DNA from: Mallotus nudiflorus
Lineage: Eukaryota > Streptophyta > Magnoliopsida > Malpighiales > Euphorbiaceae
Direction of reading: 5' to 3'
Assembly: GCA_947683625.1 (NCBI GenBank)
Contig: CANTUR010000057.1
Coordinates: 2,106,501 to 2,170,500 of the forward strand
DNA: 64,000 nucleotides
In this document: piece after piece, positions 34,379 through 45,228 of the stretch
Numbering within the stretch: the first letter of the stretch is position 1
Layout: each line of letters starts with the position of its first letter
Notes under the pieces: model-generated
What the model was told of the DNA's origin: nothing
Databases searched by the model: none
What the model saw: the letters and a program-made list of their open reading frames with translations, nothing else
Position numbers and translations under genes: made by a program

Positions 34379-36381
34379 TGGTTTTTCAAACATTTTCTGA
34401 ATGACAAAGAAGCTATACATAATTAATTCTATGATTTTATGTAGCAAAATAAAGTTAACATATTATTTTTTAAATGGTTTGAAATCTATGCTTTAGAAAA
34501 AAATATTTCTTATTCTTTTAAAGTTTTAAATCCTGTCATTGTGAGAAAAAAAGATAATGGTATGGGAAACAACCAATGGTCAGAATATACAATCTAAACA
34601 TCCTCGTCTTAGGATGATCAAGATCCCTATAGGAAATGAGAATGTTAATGCTAGTCCATACAAAAAACCTCAGGATAATGATTCTCAAAGCCTAAAAAAT
34701 ATAGTTTCTCAAAATAACTTTTCCAATGCCCATCTCAATAGCATAGGTAAACAGTTGACTAGACTAGAAAACCAATCTCAAAAGCCCATGGAACGATCAG
34801 GATCTATAGTAACTACTAAGAAAAAGCTAAAGTATCCTATGTTTAAGCCATACCAGATCTCTAACAATGCTCAACAAGAAATTAAGAGTAGAAAAACTGA
34901 GTTCTTGCATGCCGTTAGAGAGCGGCTTAGTAGACTTAACCCTTTTAGCTCTTCTAGAGAACCCATAGTCCCTGACGATCCATAATCTATGCACCATAGT
35001 GTTAGTGTCCTTGATGCATTCCAGGAACGGTCTCCTGAAATTGCTAAACTTCATTAGCCCAAACTAGAACCTGATAGTCAACCTAGTAGTCAACCTAGTG
35101 TTCAAGTTCAACCCAAATATAGTTCCAACTACATATATGAATGGAATATAGATGGCATGTCCGAGTATTAAATTCTCAACTCACTCTAACATATGACTAT
35201 AGCATCTAATTCTTATAAAGCCCAAATTAGAACCATTGATAAGTATGTTGCATAACGTATTATAGCAAGATTCTTTAGTCAGCTGAAAGGTTAGTGAGAT
35301 ATCATCTCACTAGAGAACAATAAATAAATATCTTGCATGCTATCCAAATAGATGATGAAGGTTTACCCATCTTAGACCATATAGGAAACCCCATTGAAGA
35401 TGCAGTGTCTACTTTGATATTAACTATAACACTACATTTCATAGGAGTTTCCTCCCATTTAAAAGATAAAAATGCTAACCTTCTTTCTAACCTCAGGTGT
35501 AAGAAACTAAGCTACTTCCAATGGTATAGATCAACCTTCCTTACTAGGGTTATGCTCAAGTAAGATTCTAACTAGTCTTTTTGGAAAGAAAAATTCCTTG
35601 TAGGTTTACAACCCTCCTAGAAGAAAGAATTAGGAATACCCTCAGACTATCCTCTAAAATCCATATAACTACTTATAACCAACTTACTTATGGTGAGTTA
35701 ATCAGCATTACCTAATGAGAAGGTCTTAAAATTTCTCAAGATATAAAACTCCAAAAACACTAAAAATGGGAGTTGAGAAAGACTAAACAAGAATTAGATT
35801 CCTTCTACAAACAATTTGATTATAGCCTCATCCAAAATTCCTTTTATAAAGGAGATTTCAGTAAGAAATATTTAAAACCTTTGTCTAAGAAATATAGAAA
35901 ATTCTTTAAGAGAAAAGGTATAGAAGAAACTTACTATAAAAAACCTTATAAGAAAGCCTCTAGAAAAAATAAAGTAGAAAAAGACAAGAAAACTAGCATG
36001 AAAGATGTCACTTGCTACAAATGCAGCAAGAAAGGATACATCTCTAAATACTATAGAGTCTCTAAGAAACTTCAGGAATTAGACTTAGAATACAAAATTT
36101 TAAATAAACTACTAGCCCATCTTATAGAAACTTCTAAGTCTAAAACTAATTCTGATGAATTCTTAGGAATTGGTCAACCTCAAATAGATGATATAGTGAC
36201 CACTTCCTCCTCTTTTGATTCAGAATCCAACTCTAAGGAAAAGCAACTCAATATGCTTACTAAAGAGCAAACCTTGATTCTAGGTGTCAATCAACGCACA
36301 GAAAACCCTAATGCCTTGAAAAAATATCTTAAACAACTTAGGCAATCCTTAGAAAAGGAACTTAAACCTAAAGCCATTTAG
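34379..36381 (+). pseudogene. Pararetroviral coat protein region with zinc knuckle
   Basis: Blocks lie in different frames: WFFKHFLNDKEAIHN (34379), a lysine/glutamine-rich segment open at 34557-34985, YEWNIDGMSEY (about 35137), DEGLPILDHIGNPIEDAVST and SNLRCKKLSYFQWYRSTF (open at 35333-35563), and a basic C-terminal segment open at 35773-36381. The last contains CYKCSKKGYISKYY (36013-36054), a CX2CX4HX4C zinc knuckle in which the His and the last Cys now read Tyr. Caulimovirid coat proteins form the capsid and bind RNA through this knuckle. At least three frame changes and several stops are present. Confidence 0.8.
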
Positions 36382-37189
36382 TTACCTTCCATTATTACAT
36401 GAATAGATGACCTTACTACTATTCTCAACAAAAAGAAGCTTAGTAAAAAACCCTTAGGTGATATCCAGGAACTTCAGGGAGAAATAAAAACCATCAAAAC
36501 TGAGATTTAGCAGCTGAAAGATAAGCAACAAAAAGATTTTGAGTTAATCCAATTTCTTGTCACCAAACTTCCTAAAGAGTCTAGTGATAGTGATCAGACT
36601 AAGGATTTAAAACCTCAATTTTAGCTAACCTTGATAATGATTCTCAACTTGATACAATAGCACTATTTGATACAGGTGCTGATTTAAGTTGCATAAAGAC
36701 TAATGCGGTCCTAAATCATTTTCAAGAATGAACACAGAAAAAATCTCTTCTGCCAATAGTTTAAATATGCATATAAATGGCAAAACTAAAGCTAGCATTT
36801 TGAATAATGAATTTTTAATAAAAACCTCTTTTTCTTTTAGTTTCTGATATAAGTTATACTTTTATTTTGGGGACACCTTTCATTAATTTGACAATTCCTA
36901 TCTGACCACTTATAACTCTATTGATTTTATAGATGATAAAGTTCATATATCTTTTCCATTTTTGGAAAATAAAAAACCAAAACTCTTAACCTTATTAAAG
37001 CTCATTCCATTTATAAAAATGAGATCAATGCTTTGATACGAGGAAAAGAGATGGATTTGCATGATTTAAAGCAAAATGTTCATTTTTTAAAAATTGAACA
37101 GTAATTAAAGTCTAACATGGTAAAATCAAAGATTTCTAAGTCTAACATGGTAAAATAAAAAATTTGTATGTTTTAAAATATTATTGAAA
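36382..37189 (+). pseudogene. Pararetroviral aspartic protease
   Basis: ALFDTGADLSCIKT carries the catalytic DTGA at 36669-36680. ISYTFILGTPFIN follows near 36850. A coiled-coil-like basic segment lies just before it (36480-36590). Stops at 36730 and later break the frame. In the family this domain cleaves the polyprotein. Confidence 0.75.
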
Positions 37190-38181
37190 AGGAAGCCTGT
37201 TCTGATTTACCAAATGCCTTTTGGAAAAGAAAACCACATATAGTTGATTTGCCTTATGAGCTAGGATTTGATGAGAAAAACATTCCTTCCAAAGCTAGAC
37301 CAATTTAGATAAAGGATGAATTGGAACAACATTAGAATGAAGAAATCTAGGATCTCGAATCCAAAGGATTAATCTCAAAATCTAGGTCTCCTTAGACTTG
37401 TGCAGCTTTCTATGCTAATAAAGCTTCCAAAATAGAAAGAGGTACTCCTAGGCTTGTTATCAATTATAAACCTTTGAATAAATCTTTGAAATGGATTAGA
37501 TATCCTATTCCAAATAAAAAAGATCTTTTATAAAAGCTTCATTCTGCATTTGTATTTTTAAAATTTGACATGAAATTAGGTTTTTGGCAAATACAAATTG
37601 ATAAAGAACATTGCTACAAAATAGCTTTTACTGTCCCTTTTGGTCAATATGAATGGAATGTCATGCCATTTGGCTTGAAAAATGCACCATCAGAATTCCA
37701 GAGAATAATGAATGACATATTCAATCCTTATTCTCAATTATGTATTGTTTACATCGATGATGTGTTCATCTTTTCAAATTCCATTGAACAACATTTCAAG
37801 CATTTAAAAACCTTTCTTCATATAATTAAAATTAATGGCCTTATTGTCTTTGCTAAGAAAACATCCCATTTTTAAACCAGAGTCAGATTCTTAGGACACT
37901 ATATTTGTTATGGTACTATAGTTTCTGTAGAAAGGTCCTTAGAATTTGGAAATAAGTTTCCTGACAAAATTCTTGATAAAGTCCAGTTGCAAAGGTTTTT
38001 AAAAAGCCTTAATTATGTTTTAGACTTTTGTCCAAATATTAATAGAATTGCTAAACCTCTACATGACAGGTTAAAGAAAAGTCCAGTCCCATGGACTGAT
38101 GAACACACTGAAAATTTTCAAACAAATAAAGTCTCATATCCTTGAAATCCCTTGCCTCCATTTAGCTCATCCAAAACTCCC
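37190..38181 (+). pseudogene. Pararetroviral reverse transcriptase and start of RNase H
   Basis: Motifs in order: YELGFDEKNIPSKARPIQ with a stop after it, PRLVINYKPLNKSL (about 37450), WIRYPIPNKKDLL, KFDMKLGFWQIQIDKE (37564), FGQYEWNVMPFGLKNAPSEF, and IVYIDDVFIFS with the catalytic YIDD at 37750-37761. After that come VRFLGHYICYG and the thumb region to 38100. The sequence type is caulimovirid (QYEWNVMPFGLKNAP), distinct from the neighbouring Ty3 and Ty1 RTs. The frame is open from 37570 to 37875 and broken on both sides. Confidence 0.88.
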
Positions 38182-38659
38182 TGATAACTTCGAATTGATA
38201 TTTTTGCTTATGGAACCTGCATCGATGAGGAGAATGGGTAAAGGGACGGGGTTTCCCCCATAAACACTCTGAAGCTTAAGTCAGTAATAGTATGAGGAAA
38301 AATATAATAAAGCAAATAGACATAATAGAGTAGAGAATAAAGAATAAAGGACCAAAGGATGATTGCTTGTGATGATGAGGTGATGGAATGATGTCTTGGT
38401 GATGTTGTATGATGAGAACATGAATGATATGAGATGTCATGAGATGTATTTATAGGAGAAGATATTGCTCAAACCTCTTAGGAATATGATTCCTTAGTCT
38501 TGTAGGATTGCCTTATTTAGGAGAGGAGAAGATTTCCTTTGTAGAGTAGTCTTCCTAATTGAAATAGACTTCCTTATTGAGCTTTCTTATTATTCAAGTA
38601 ATCCTCCTCTTTAGGGGAATATATCCCTTATTATAATAGGATACTAATATGGGTTATCA
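38182..38659 (-). repeat. LARD 3' LTR
   Basis: 478 bp with inverted ends TGATAAC/GTTATCA. A minus-strand TATAAATA sits at about 38447-38454. Confidence 0.88.
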
Positions 38660-40790
38660 AGTGTCCCCACTGAAAGTCTGTTCGGACATTTATGTCTGAT
38701 GTATCCAAGTCCATAAGATAATGGAAAATGTCATTATATCTGCCTAGAGAGAGAGACTGCTTGAGTAACTACATATGATATGGAAGGGTGAGCTGAGGTG
38801 GCTAGCCTCAGTCATAAGAAAAGATAGAGCTCAGTACCGAGTCTTGAAATCATCATATAAGAACATTGTTTGAAGTGCTAACTGGACTTGAGTACACAAA
38901 ACTTGTAATAAAAATACTTTAGGGTAAAAGATTAACTCATCAGTGTGGAATCAACATGATGAAACTAGTCCTCATTGGAGTTTTGATGCTCTCTGCAAGG
39001 ACACGAGGCTTACGAGCTTGAAACCTCAGTACTACAGAAGCGACCTGAGGGTGCCAGCTTCAGTCGCTGGACTTAGATACTTCGAGGCTTAGATGCTTGG
39101 TGCAAGGACATGAGGCTTACATGCTCGAACCTCAGTACTACATAAGTGACTTGAGGGTGCCAGCTTCAGTCGCTGGAGTTAATCTTGGTGCATTAAAAGT
39201 GCGGCCCAGGTGCCGTATAGTCTTAGTGTATTAGAAGCGCGGCTCGAGTGCCATATAATGTTACTTGGTTCATGAACTTTAGTAACTCTTTTGATGGCAG
39301 CTACCTAGTCAGAATAATGATTGATGTTGAGTCCAGAAAATATTGCTGCAAATGTTTATTTTTCTGAGCATTTATTATTGGTAGTATTTTAACAAAAGAT
39401 AGGATGTTGGGATCCCAATAGTGAGTCTAAGCCCTTTTAATCTAAGCTCTATAATATGGGATAGTAATTTAGTGAGAGTGTTTGAAATGATGGAAGGTGG
39501 GTTTTAAAGGACCAAATTTGGGTTTGCCCAATTTGAATTATAAGATGAGTATTTGTAATTTAGGTGAAGGGTCAATGTTGCATCGCTTCTAAAATAGAGG
39601 ATAGTGTGTGATACTGGCTAAGATGTCTTGGAATTGCCTTTTGATTTATCTGGCTATGTGGCGGATATACTTGACTCCATTCTTGAATTTCCTTTGTCGG
39701 ATATTCTTTGAAATTTTAAAGATCTGAGGTAGAGTAAGATTTGCTCGAGTGCTGTTTGATCTAGCTTTGGCGGGAACCACCATTTATAGTATAAGTATGA
39801 GTGAGTGATTGTTCGCCTTAGAGTTGTCTAGAAATGTGTCTAATATCTTTTAACAAACTTTGCATGTTGATGCCGAGTGAGATGATCAGAGTGTTTGATT
39901 GTTTGGACTGATGGGTGCTTAAAGTAGCATCTTCAATAAATACATTTTCCTTATCTGTAGTAATAGATAAAAGAACAATAGTTTTGAGATCGTATAATCG
40001 ATCTCATTTGATGGTCAGTCGTTGTGTAATAAATATATCAACTGTAATTGATATATATTTTACATGAATAATAATCATGTATATATGGACGAGCATCTAT
40101 GTGTAGATGTGTGAGCATGCTTGTGTGACGAGTTATAAATGTTCATATAAGAATAAAAAAGCTGCAGAAATAAATAAATTAAATAATATAAGAGAAACTT
40201 ATCTCCTGATGTACTTTTGTCCCTCTTTCGAATTCACGAATATTTATATTCGTTGTTTACTTCAATTGTTGCTTGAATGACCTTGTCTTTGAAGATGCTG
40301 CCTAAGTTTGTGTGTGCCCAATTTATTGGCATTTTGTATATACCCAGCTTCATGAAAATATACTGTCTAAATATACAGCTCCGAGATTATCAGTTGGATC
40401 AAGTTCCCAAAGGCCATGATGATTTTTTTTTATTGATACTCATGAGTATTGACGTTGAGGTGCTCATGGTAACATATACATTTGTATTGTTTTACTGTAA
40501 CAGTAAACAATAAAAGAATGAGAATCTCGGGATCACTTGATCCATCTCAATTAATGATCCATCCATGTGAGCATTAAGGATTCCGGGCATACAAGTCCAA
40601 GCATTATAAGTAACGAATATTTATGTTTGTTGAAATTGTCTAGTTGTTGTGGAGTATTTGAAGCTCTCTCATTAATCTGTGGTGTTGATGTAATTTGACT
40701 ATCCAAGAACATCTATGTTGCTATATGAGTTTTGAGTATATTATACTCCTTGGCACCTTGTACGTGGTTTAAAATCCATATGTTTAGACT
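38660..40790 (-). other. LARD internal non-coding region
   Basis: No protein frame. A direct duplication of about 105 bp stands at 38995-39068 and 39100-39175 (shared caaggacatgaggcttac and gagggtgccagcttcagtcg). CpG-containing half copies follow to 39255. The rest is unique non-coding sequence. Confidence 0.6.
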
Positions 40791-40794
40791 TAAA

Positions 40795-41690
40795 TGCTTG
40801 GACTGTTTAATGCTTGGACTTGGATGCCCGGACTCCTTTAATGCTCAGACTTGGATGCCTAAAATCCTTAATGCTTAGATTTGGATGCCCAGACTCTTTG
40901 ATGCTCAGATTTGGATGCCTGAACTCCTTGATGTCTAAGACTTGGATACCCAGACTCCCTGATGCTCAAACTTGGATGCCTGGAATCCTTGATGCTTGGA
41001 ATTGGATGCCCGAAATCCTTAATGCTCGAAATTGGATGCCTGAAATCCTTGATTCTCGGACTTGGATGCCCAAAATCCTTGATGCTCAGACTTGGATACC
41101 CAGACTCTTAATGCTTGGACTTGGATGCTCAAAATCCTTGATGCTCAAAATTTGATGCCCGAAATCCTTGATGCTCAGACTTGGATGCCCGGACTCATAA
41201 TGCTTGGACTTGGATGCCTGGAATCCTTGATGCTAGGACTTAGATGTCCAAAATCCTTGATGCTCAAACTTGGATGTTTGGAATCCTTGATGCTCGGACT
41301 TGGATGTTTGGAATCCTTGATGCTCGGATTTAGATGCTCAGAATCCTTGATGCTCGGACTTAGATGTCCAGAAACCTTGATGCTCGGACTTGGATGTCTG
41401 GAATCCATGATACTCGTACTTGGATATTTAGAATCCTTGATGCTTGGACTTAGATGCCCAGAATCCTTGATGCTTGGACTTAGATGCTCGGAATCCTTGA
41501 TGCTCAAACTTAGATGCCCGGAATCCTTGATGCTCGGACTTAGATGCCCGGAATCCTTGATGCTTGGACTTAGATGTCCGAAATCCTTAATGCTCGGACT
41601 TAGATGTTCATAATCCTTGATGCTCGGACTTAGATGCCTAGAATCCTTAATGCTCAGACTTAGATGCCCAGAATCCTTTGTTCAAACTTG
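40795..41690. repeat. 30-bp minisatellite in LARD, about 30 copies
   Basis: The unit is about 30 bp, with core aatccttgatgctcggactt and gatgcccg. Since 30 is a multiple of three, it leaves periodic open frames on both strands (for example repeated LGLRCPESLM at 41092-41613), which I take as artefacts. Confidence 0.9.
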
Positions 41691-41691
41691 G

Positions 41692-41991
41692 ACAGACCAT
41701 TATAGAATCTTAAACTTTGTAAAAACCTTATGCAACGTTTTATCATTACCCTTTCTTTTATTGCTCCTTCCACAGTTGTAATCTTGCGATGTGGAGTGGA
41801 TTTTGTAGTAATGATAGGAAAGAATAATCTCTGCAACATTTTAATATGAATTTATTATTGATGACTAAATTGGAATTTTTCACGATCAGAAGTTTGATTT
41901 GGCTATTTTCCTTGAATGATCGAGCTAGATTCCAAACAAGTAAAGATAATTCGGAATTGAATTTGATCTTTTTCCCACAGATGGCTCCACC
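41692..41991 (-). other. LARD 5' internal sequence with primer site
   Basis: About 300 bases. The minus-strand sequence right after the 5' LTR is GGTGGAGCCATCTGTGGG (41991-41974), a primer-site candidate. Confidence 0.65.
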
Positions 41992-42476
41992 TGATAACTC
42001 TGAATTAATATTTTAGCTTGTGGAACCTGCATCGACGAGGAGAATGGGTAAAGGGCAGGGTTTCCCCCATAAACACTCCGAAGCTTATGTCAGTAATAGT
42101 ATGAGGGAAAATATAATAAAGCAAATAGACATAATAAAGTAGAGAATAAAGAATAAAGGAGCAAATGATGATTGCTTGTGATGATGAGGTAATGGAATGA
42201 TGGAATGATGTCTTGGTGATGTTGTATAATGAGAACATGAATGACATGAGATGTCATGAGATGTATTTATAGGAGAAGATATTGCTCAAACCTCTTAGGA
42301 ATATGATTCCTTAGTCTTGTAGGATTGCCCTATTTAGGAGAGGAGAAGATTTCCTTTGTAGAGTAGTCTTCCTAATTGAAATAGACTTCCTTATTGAGCT
42401 TTCTTTTTATTCAAGTAATCCTCCTTTTTAGGGGAATATATCCCTTATTATAATAGGATACTAATATGGGTTATCA
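41992..42476 (-). repeat. LARD 5' LTR
   Basis: 485 bp, the partner of 38182-38659, differing by scattered substitutions and a small duplication of ggaatgat near 42195. Confidence 0.88.
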
Positions 42477-42481
42477 CTCTT

Positions 42482-42893
42482 TAAGATTATAGAAACAGAT
42501 GCTAGGCTATGGGGGTATTCTAAAACAAGTCTTAGATGGGAAGGAAGTTGTTGTTCAATATACTTCGGGTCATTGGAATGATACACAAAGAAACTACTCC
42601 ACTATTAAAAAAGAAGTTCTTTCATTATTACATGCATATCAAAATTTCAATCAGATTTGTTAAATCAAAAGTTTTTACTTCACATTGATTGCAAATCTGC
42701 AAAAGAAGTTTTACAAAAAGATGTTCAAAATATTGCATCAAAACAAATTTTTACAAGATGGCAAGCTATTTTGAGTATCTTTGATTTTGACATAGAGTTT
42801 ATTAAAGGAGACATAAATTCTCTACCAGAATTTCTAACTAGAGAACTTTACAAAACAAATAGAGATGGTTCAAAAAAAGAAAGAGAAAGATAA
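42482..42893 (+). pseudogene. Pararetroviral RNase H, distal part
   Basis: It resumes after the LARD with IIETDARLWGY, whose Asp (42498-42500) is the expected first catalytic residue, and continues with LLHIDCKSAKEVLQ (about 42665) carrying the later Asp. FDFDIEFIKGDINSLPEFLTREL closes the domain, with D/N pairs typical of caulimovirid RNase H. It is open from 42657 to 42893; the part before it has stops. The proximal end lies at about 38150-38181. Confidence 0.8.
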
Positions 42894-44280
42894 AGATAAA
42901 GTTAATACTCCAATTCTCCCTCCAATTTCTGTTGCTAAGCCAATAAATTCATGGTTTGATATAGTAAATTAAGAAGAATCACATATAGTTAACATTGATA
43001 AAGCTATTCAAATTCAGCAATGAATTGAATTAATCTTTTAAACCCCTGAACTTCTCAAAGCAATCCAGAGTACCTTACAGCCTCCAACTATCGAGCATCT
43101 TGACAATTAAGGTATTTTAGGTAAAGCTCCCCAACCAATTTCTAAAAATAAGAAAGGAGAATCTTCCTCCTCTAAAAAAATTTCTCAAAATGATTTAACT
43201 CCTATGACTACCCACCCAAAGTAGTTCACAGATTTTTTATCTCAATCAAAATTTCCATCTTTTGATTTTTTGATAAAGAATTCTATTTAGAATATTTTAA
43301 CTATTGAAGATGGATTTTATCATAAAGATCCTTTTATCATTATGAAAAATCATTTTCCAAAGGATTGGTTTTTTAAACCTAAGGATCTTTCAAAGCCCCA
43401 AGAGTATTATCAAATGATTTTGGAATCCACTAGTTCTGCTGAATTCGAACACTTCTACTATAAAGGCTACACCAAACCTTCTTATTCTACTTATAAAATC
43501 CTCAAGGTCTTCCATCCCTCTGGCTAGGTACAAGAGCTCTTTAAACCAAAAACCTTCCCTCTCAATTTCAATACTAAATGAGACTTTTGTTGATCATTCT
43601 CTTATTGGGACTATGAACAAGCATGGTTTAATACCTTTTTAATCCAAAATTCTTATAATACCCATACATGGTTATTTTTCCTCAATGATCATGCTAATAT
43701 CATAAAATTTCCTGCATGTTCAGTAGATGGTGGAATAATTATGGACCAATACCTGATATCCTTCCTCCTGATATCAGTTAAGTTTTTAACCTTTTCTCCT
43801 CTCACTATAAGCCTTCTCCTCTAGAGAAAAAGTTCATCCTTCTATGTCTCTATTGCTCAAAATTCTTTGTACCTTAGGTCTCACAATGGTATCTTGAATT
43901 TTATATAAATAAAGATATTATTGTCCTTCAAAGAAGATTTAAAGTAAAATGATGGAACTCATATAAAATTCCATAAAAAATTTCTAAAGATGCAGTCACT
44001 GAATGGCTAAAGAAGCATGGTTTTCTTGGATATTCTCATGTTCAATCATAGATACAATCTAGCTTCGTTGCTCAAAAGTCCCATGCAAGTACTCTCCTTT
44101 CAACCACTAAAACTAAAGAAGAATACTTCAAAGTCATGCAGTAGCTGCTTCACTCTAAACAATCCTCTTCTGCTCCTTCCCAAACATCTCAAGATTCATA
44201 AACCTTCATTGTCTTGGGTAATGATAATGAAGATGACTGTTTTGGGATTTCCCCCTCTTTAAAGCCCATAGGCTAGCAAG
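42894..44280 (+). pseudogene. Unidentified C-terminal viral region
   Basis: After RNase H the coding character continues for about 1.4 kb in several frames. Blocks are MKNHFPKDWFFKPKDLSKPQ and FYYKGYTKPSYSTYKILKVF (open 43342-43527), YWDYEQAWFNTFLIQNSYNT (about 43600), WLKKHGFLGYSHVQS (about 44010), and an acidic end NDNEDDCFGISPSLKP (about 44220). It is rich in Trp, Phe and Tyr. By position it could be the counterpart of the translation-transactivator or another accessory part of the polyprotein, but I do not recognise a known domain. Confidence 0.55.
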
Positions 44281-44727
44281 CCTTATATTCTTATGTAAAT
44301 ATTTTTCTATAGTTTTTATTTTAAGCCTAATGGGTTGAAAATCCTTATGGATAGCCCATGCAAAAATTAGGGTATATAAAAAAGTATTTTGACTATTTTT
44401 ACTTTCTAGGTCATCATCCTCATAATATTTTTGGCATCTATTCAGACAACCATCAAGGAAATTTGACTCTTATTTCAAATATTCTACTCCTCCAACTGCT
44501 TCTATCCCACTTTTCACTATCTTGCCACAAGGATGGGGTCCCTCATTCCACTTCTAGGATTATGTGGGATTGTCACTGCACAAAAGAAAAGATGCTAATC
44601 GATGAAGAATTATTGGCAAACAACATACTATTCCTCACCCAGTAAAGTTTCAAGAATTATTATACCTACCACCTATTGTTTTGGATTTTTGCTCACCTTC
44701 TCTCTCATGATTCAAGCATCATGATGA
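44281..44727 (+). other. Viral 3' intergenic region upstream of promoter
   Basis: Non-coding by appearance; it should contain enhancer elements of the viral promoter. No individual box is claimed. Confidence 0.4.
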
Positions 44728-44760
44728 TAGACCCTCTATATAAGGACTCCTCTTCTCCTT
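44728..44760 (+). promoter_or_regulatory. 35S-like pararetroviral core promoter
   Basis: ACCCTCTATATAAGGACTCC (44731-44750) has the TATATAAGG box and pyrimidine-rich surroundings of caulimovirid pregenomic RNA promoters. It lies downstream of the last coding region, as in family members. Expected transcription start is about 30 bases further on. Activity in the genome is unknown. Confidence 0.75.
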
Positions 44761-44917
44761 CTACAAGGCATTCAAAAAATTTCAGATATAGAAAATCACA
44801 TAGAATATAGCTTTATAGTTCTTTCTTTGTAAAACATATTCTAGTCAAATTATATAGTCTCATTTTCCCTTTGCTATTTTGGAGAAAAAACTTATGCATT
44901 TCCCCTTTACTTAGATT

Positions 44918-44923
44918 AATAAA
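44918..44923 (+). terminator. Viral poly(A) signal AATAAA
   Basis: AATAAAG lies about 180 bases after the TATA box. In Caulimoviridae the signal sits shortly after the pregenomic start and is used on the second pass, giving terminally redundant RNA. The spacing fits. Confidence 0.6.
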
Positions 44924-45228
44924 GCTTCTTTATAAGTTTATCTTCCACATCTTATGTCTTTAAAGTTTTAATTTATTTCTTTAAAGCTTTATTTATTTTC
45001 CATTCCCATCTTAAGTAATAGAACATATGCTTTATGTTTGCCTAAGAAATTAGGATCCTGTACACCAAAAATTTTGTGAAACTCTTTTTGCATGTTGGTC
45101 CAGTAACCTTTGTAACTAGAGTGGGAGATCGACACTGTGATTCATTATCATCTCTATATAGACTTTGCATACCCTTTGTATCCTTTTATGAACAGTGTAT
45201 CCTCTAATCCTTGCCACTACTGGTATTA
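44924..45228 (+). other. Viral leader remnant up to right junction
   Basis: Non-coding, T-rich. It ends with TGGTATTATA (45221-45230), which matches seven of the first eight bases of the usual tRNA-Met primer site TGGTATCA before merging with the TA run. Confidence 0.5.

Larger units (their letters stand above)
38182..42476 (-). mobile_element. Non-coding LTR element (LARD-like) inside viral RNase H
   Basis: LTRs at 38182-38659 and 41992-42476 (both TGATAAC...GTTATCA) enclose 3.3 kb without protein genes. Orientation is minus: next to 41992, TGGAGCCATCTGTGGG reads as a primer site, resembling the TGGCGCC-type sites of Tat-related elements. CAGTGGGGACACT next to 38659 reads as the purine tract, and TATAAATA lies in each LTR on the minus strand. 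Flanking 5-mers CTCCC (38177-38181) and CTCTT (42477-42481) are an imperfect duplication. LTRs look about 95% identical by eye, so this is one of the younger layers. Confidence 0.85.
32865..45228 (+). mobile_element. Endogenous pararetrovirus (Caulimoviridae-like), near full length
   Basis: Plus-strand viral sequence lies between two TA-dinucleotide runs (32843-32863 and 45227-45242). Subtracting the LARD (38182-42476 and its duplication) leaves about 8.06 kb, within the genome size range of Caulimoviridae. Domain order is movement protein, coat protein with zinc knuckle, protease, RT, RNase H, unidentified C-terminal region, then a 35S-like promoter and poly(A) signal. The genus is not settled by eye; a polyprotein order MP-CP-PR-RT-RH suggests petuvirus- or florendovirus-like relatives. 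Many nonsense codons and frame changes make the copy incapable of producing viral proteins as it stands. Confidence 0.88.

Noticed and set aside
41092..41613. 173-codon plus-strand frame of repeated LGLRCPESLM units, and similar frames on both strands
   Set aside because: It is a by-product of the 30-bp minisatellite in a non-coding LTR element; the period is a multiple of three and no start context or conserved domain exists.
38182..42476. Plus-strand orientation for the LARD
   Set aside because: On the plus strand there is no primer site after the left LTR and no purine tract before the right one; both are present when read on the minus strand.
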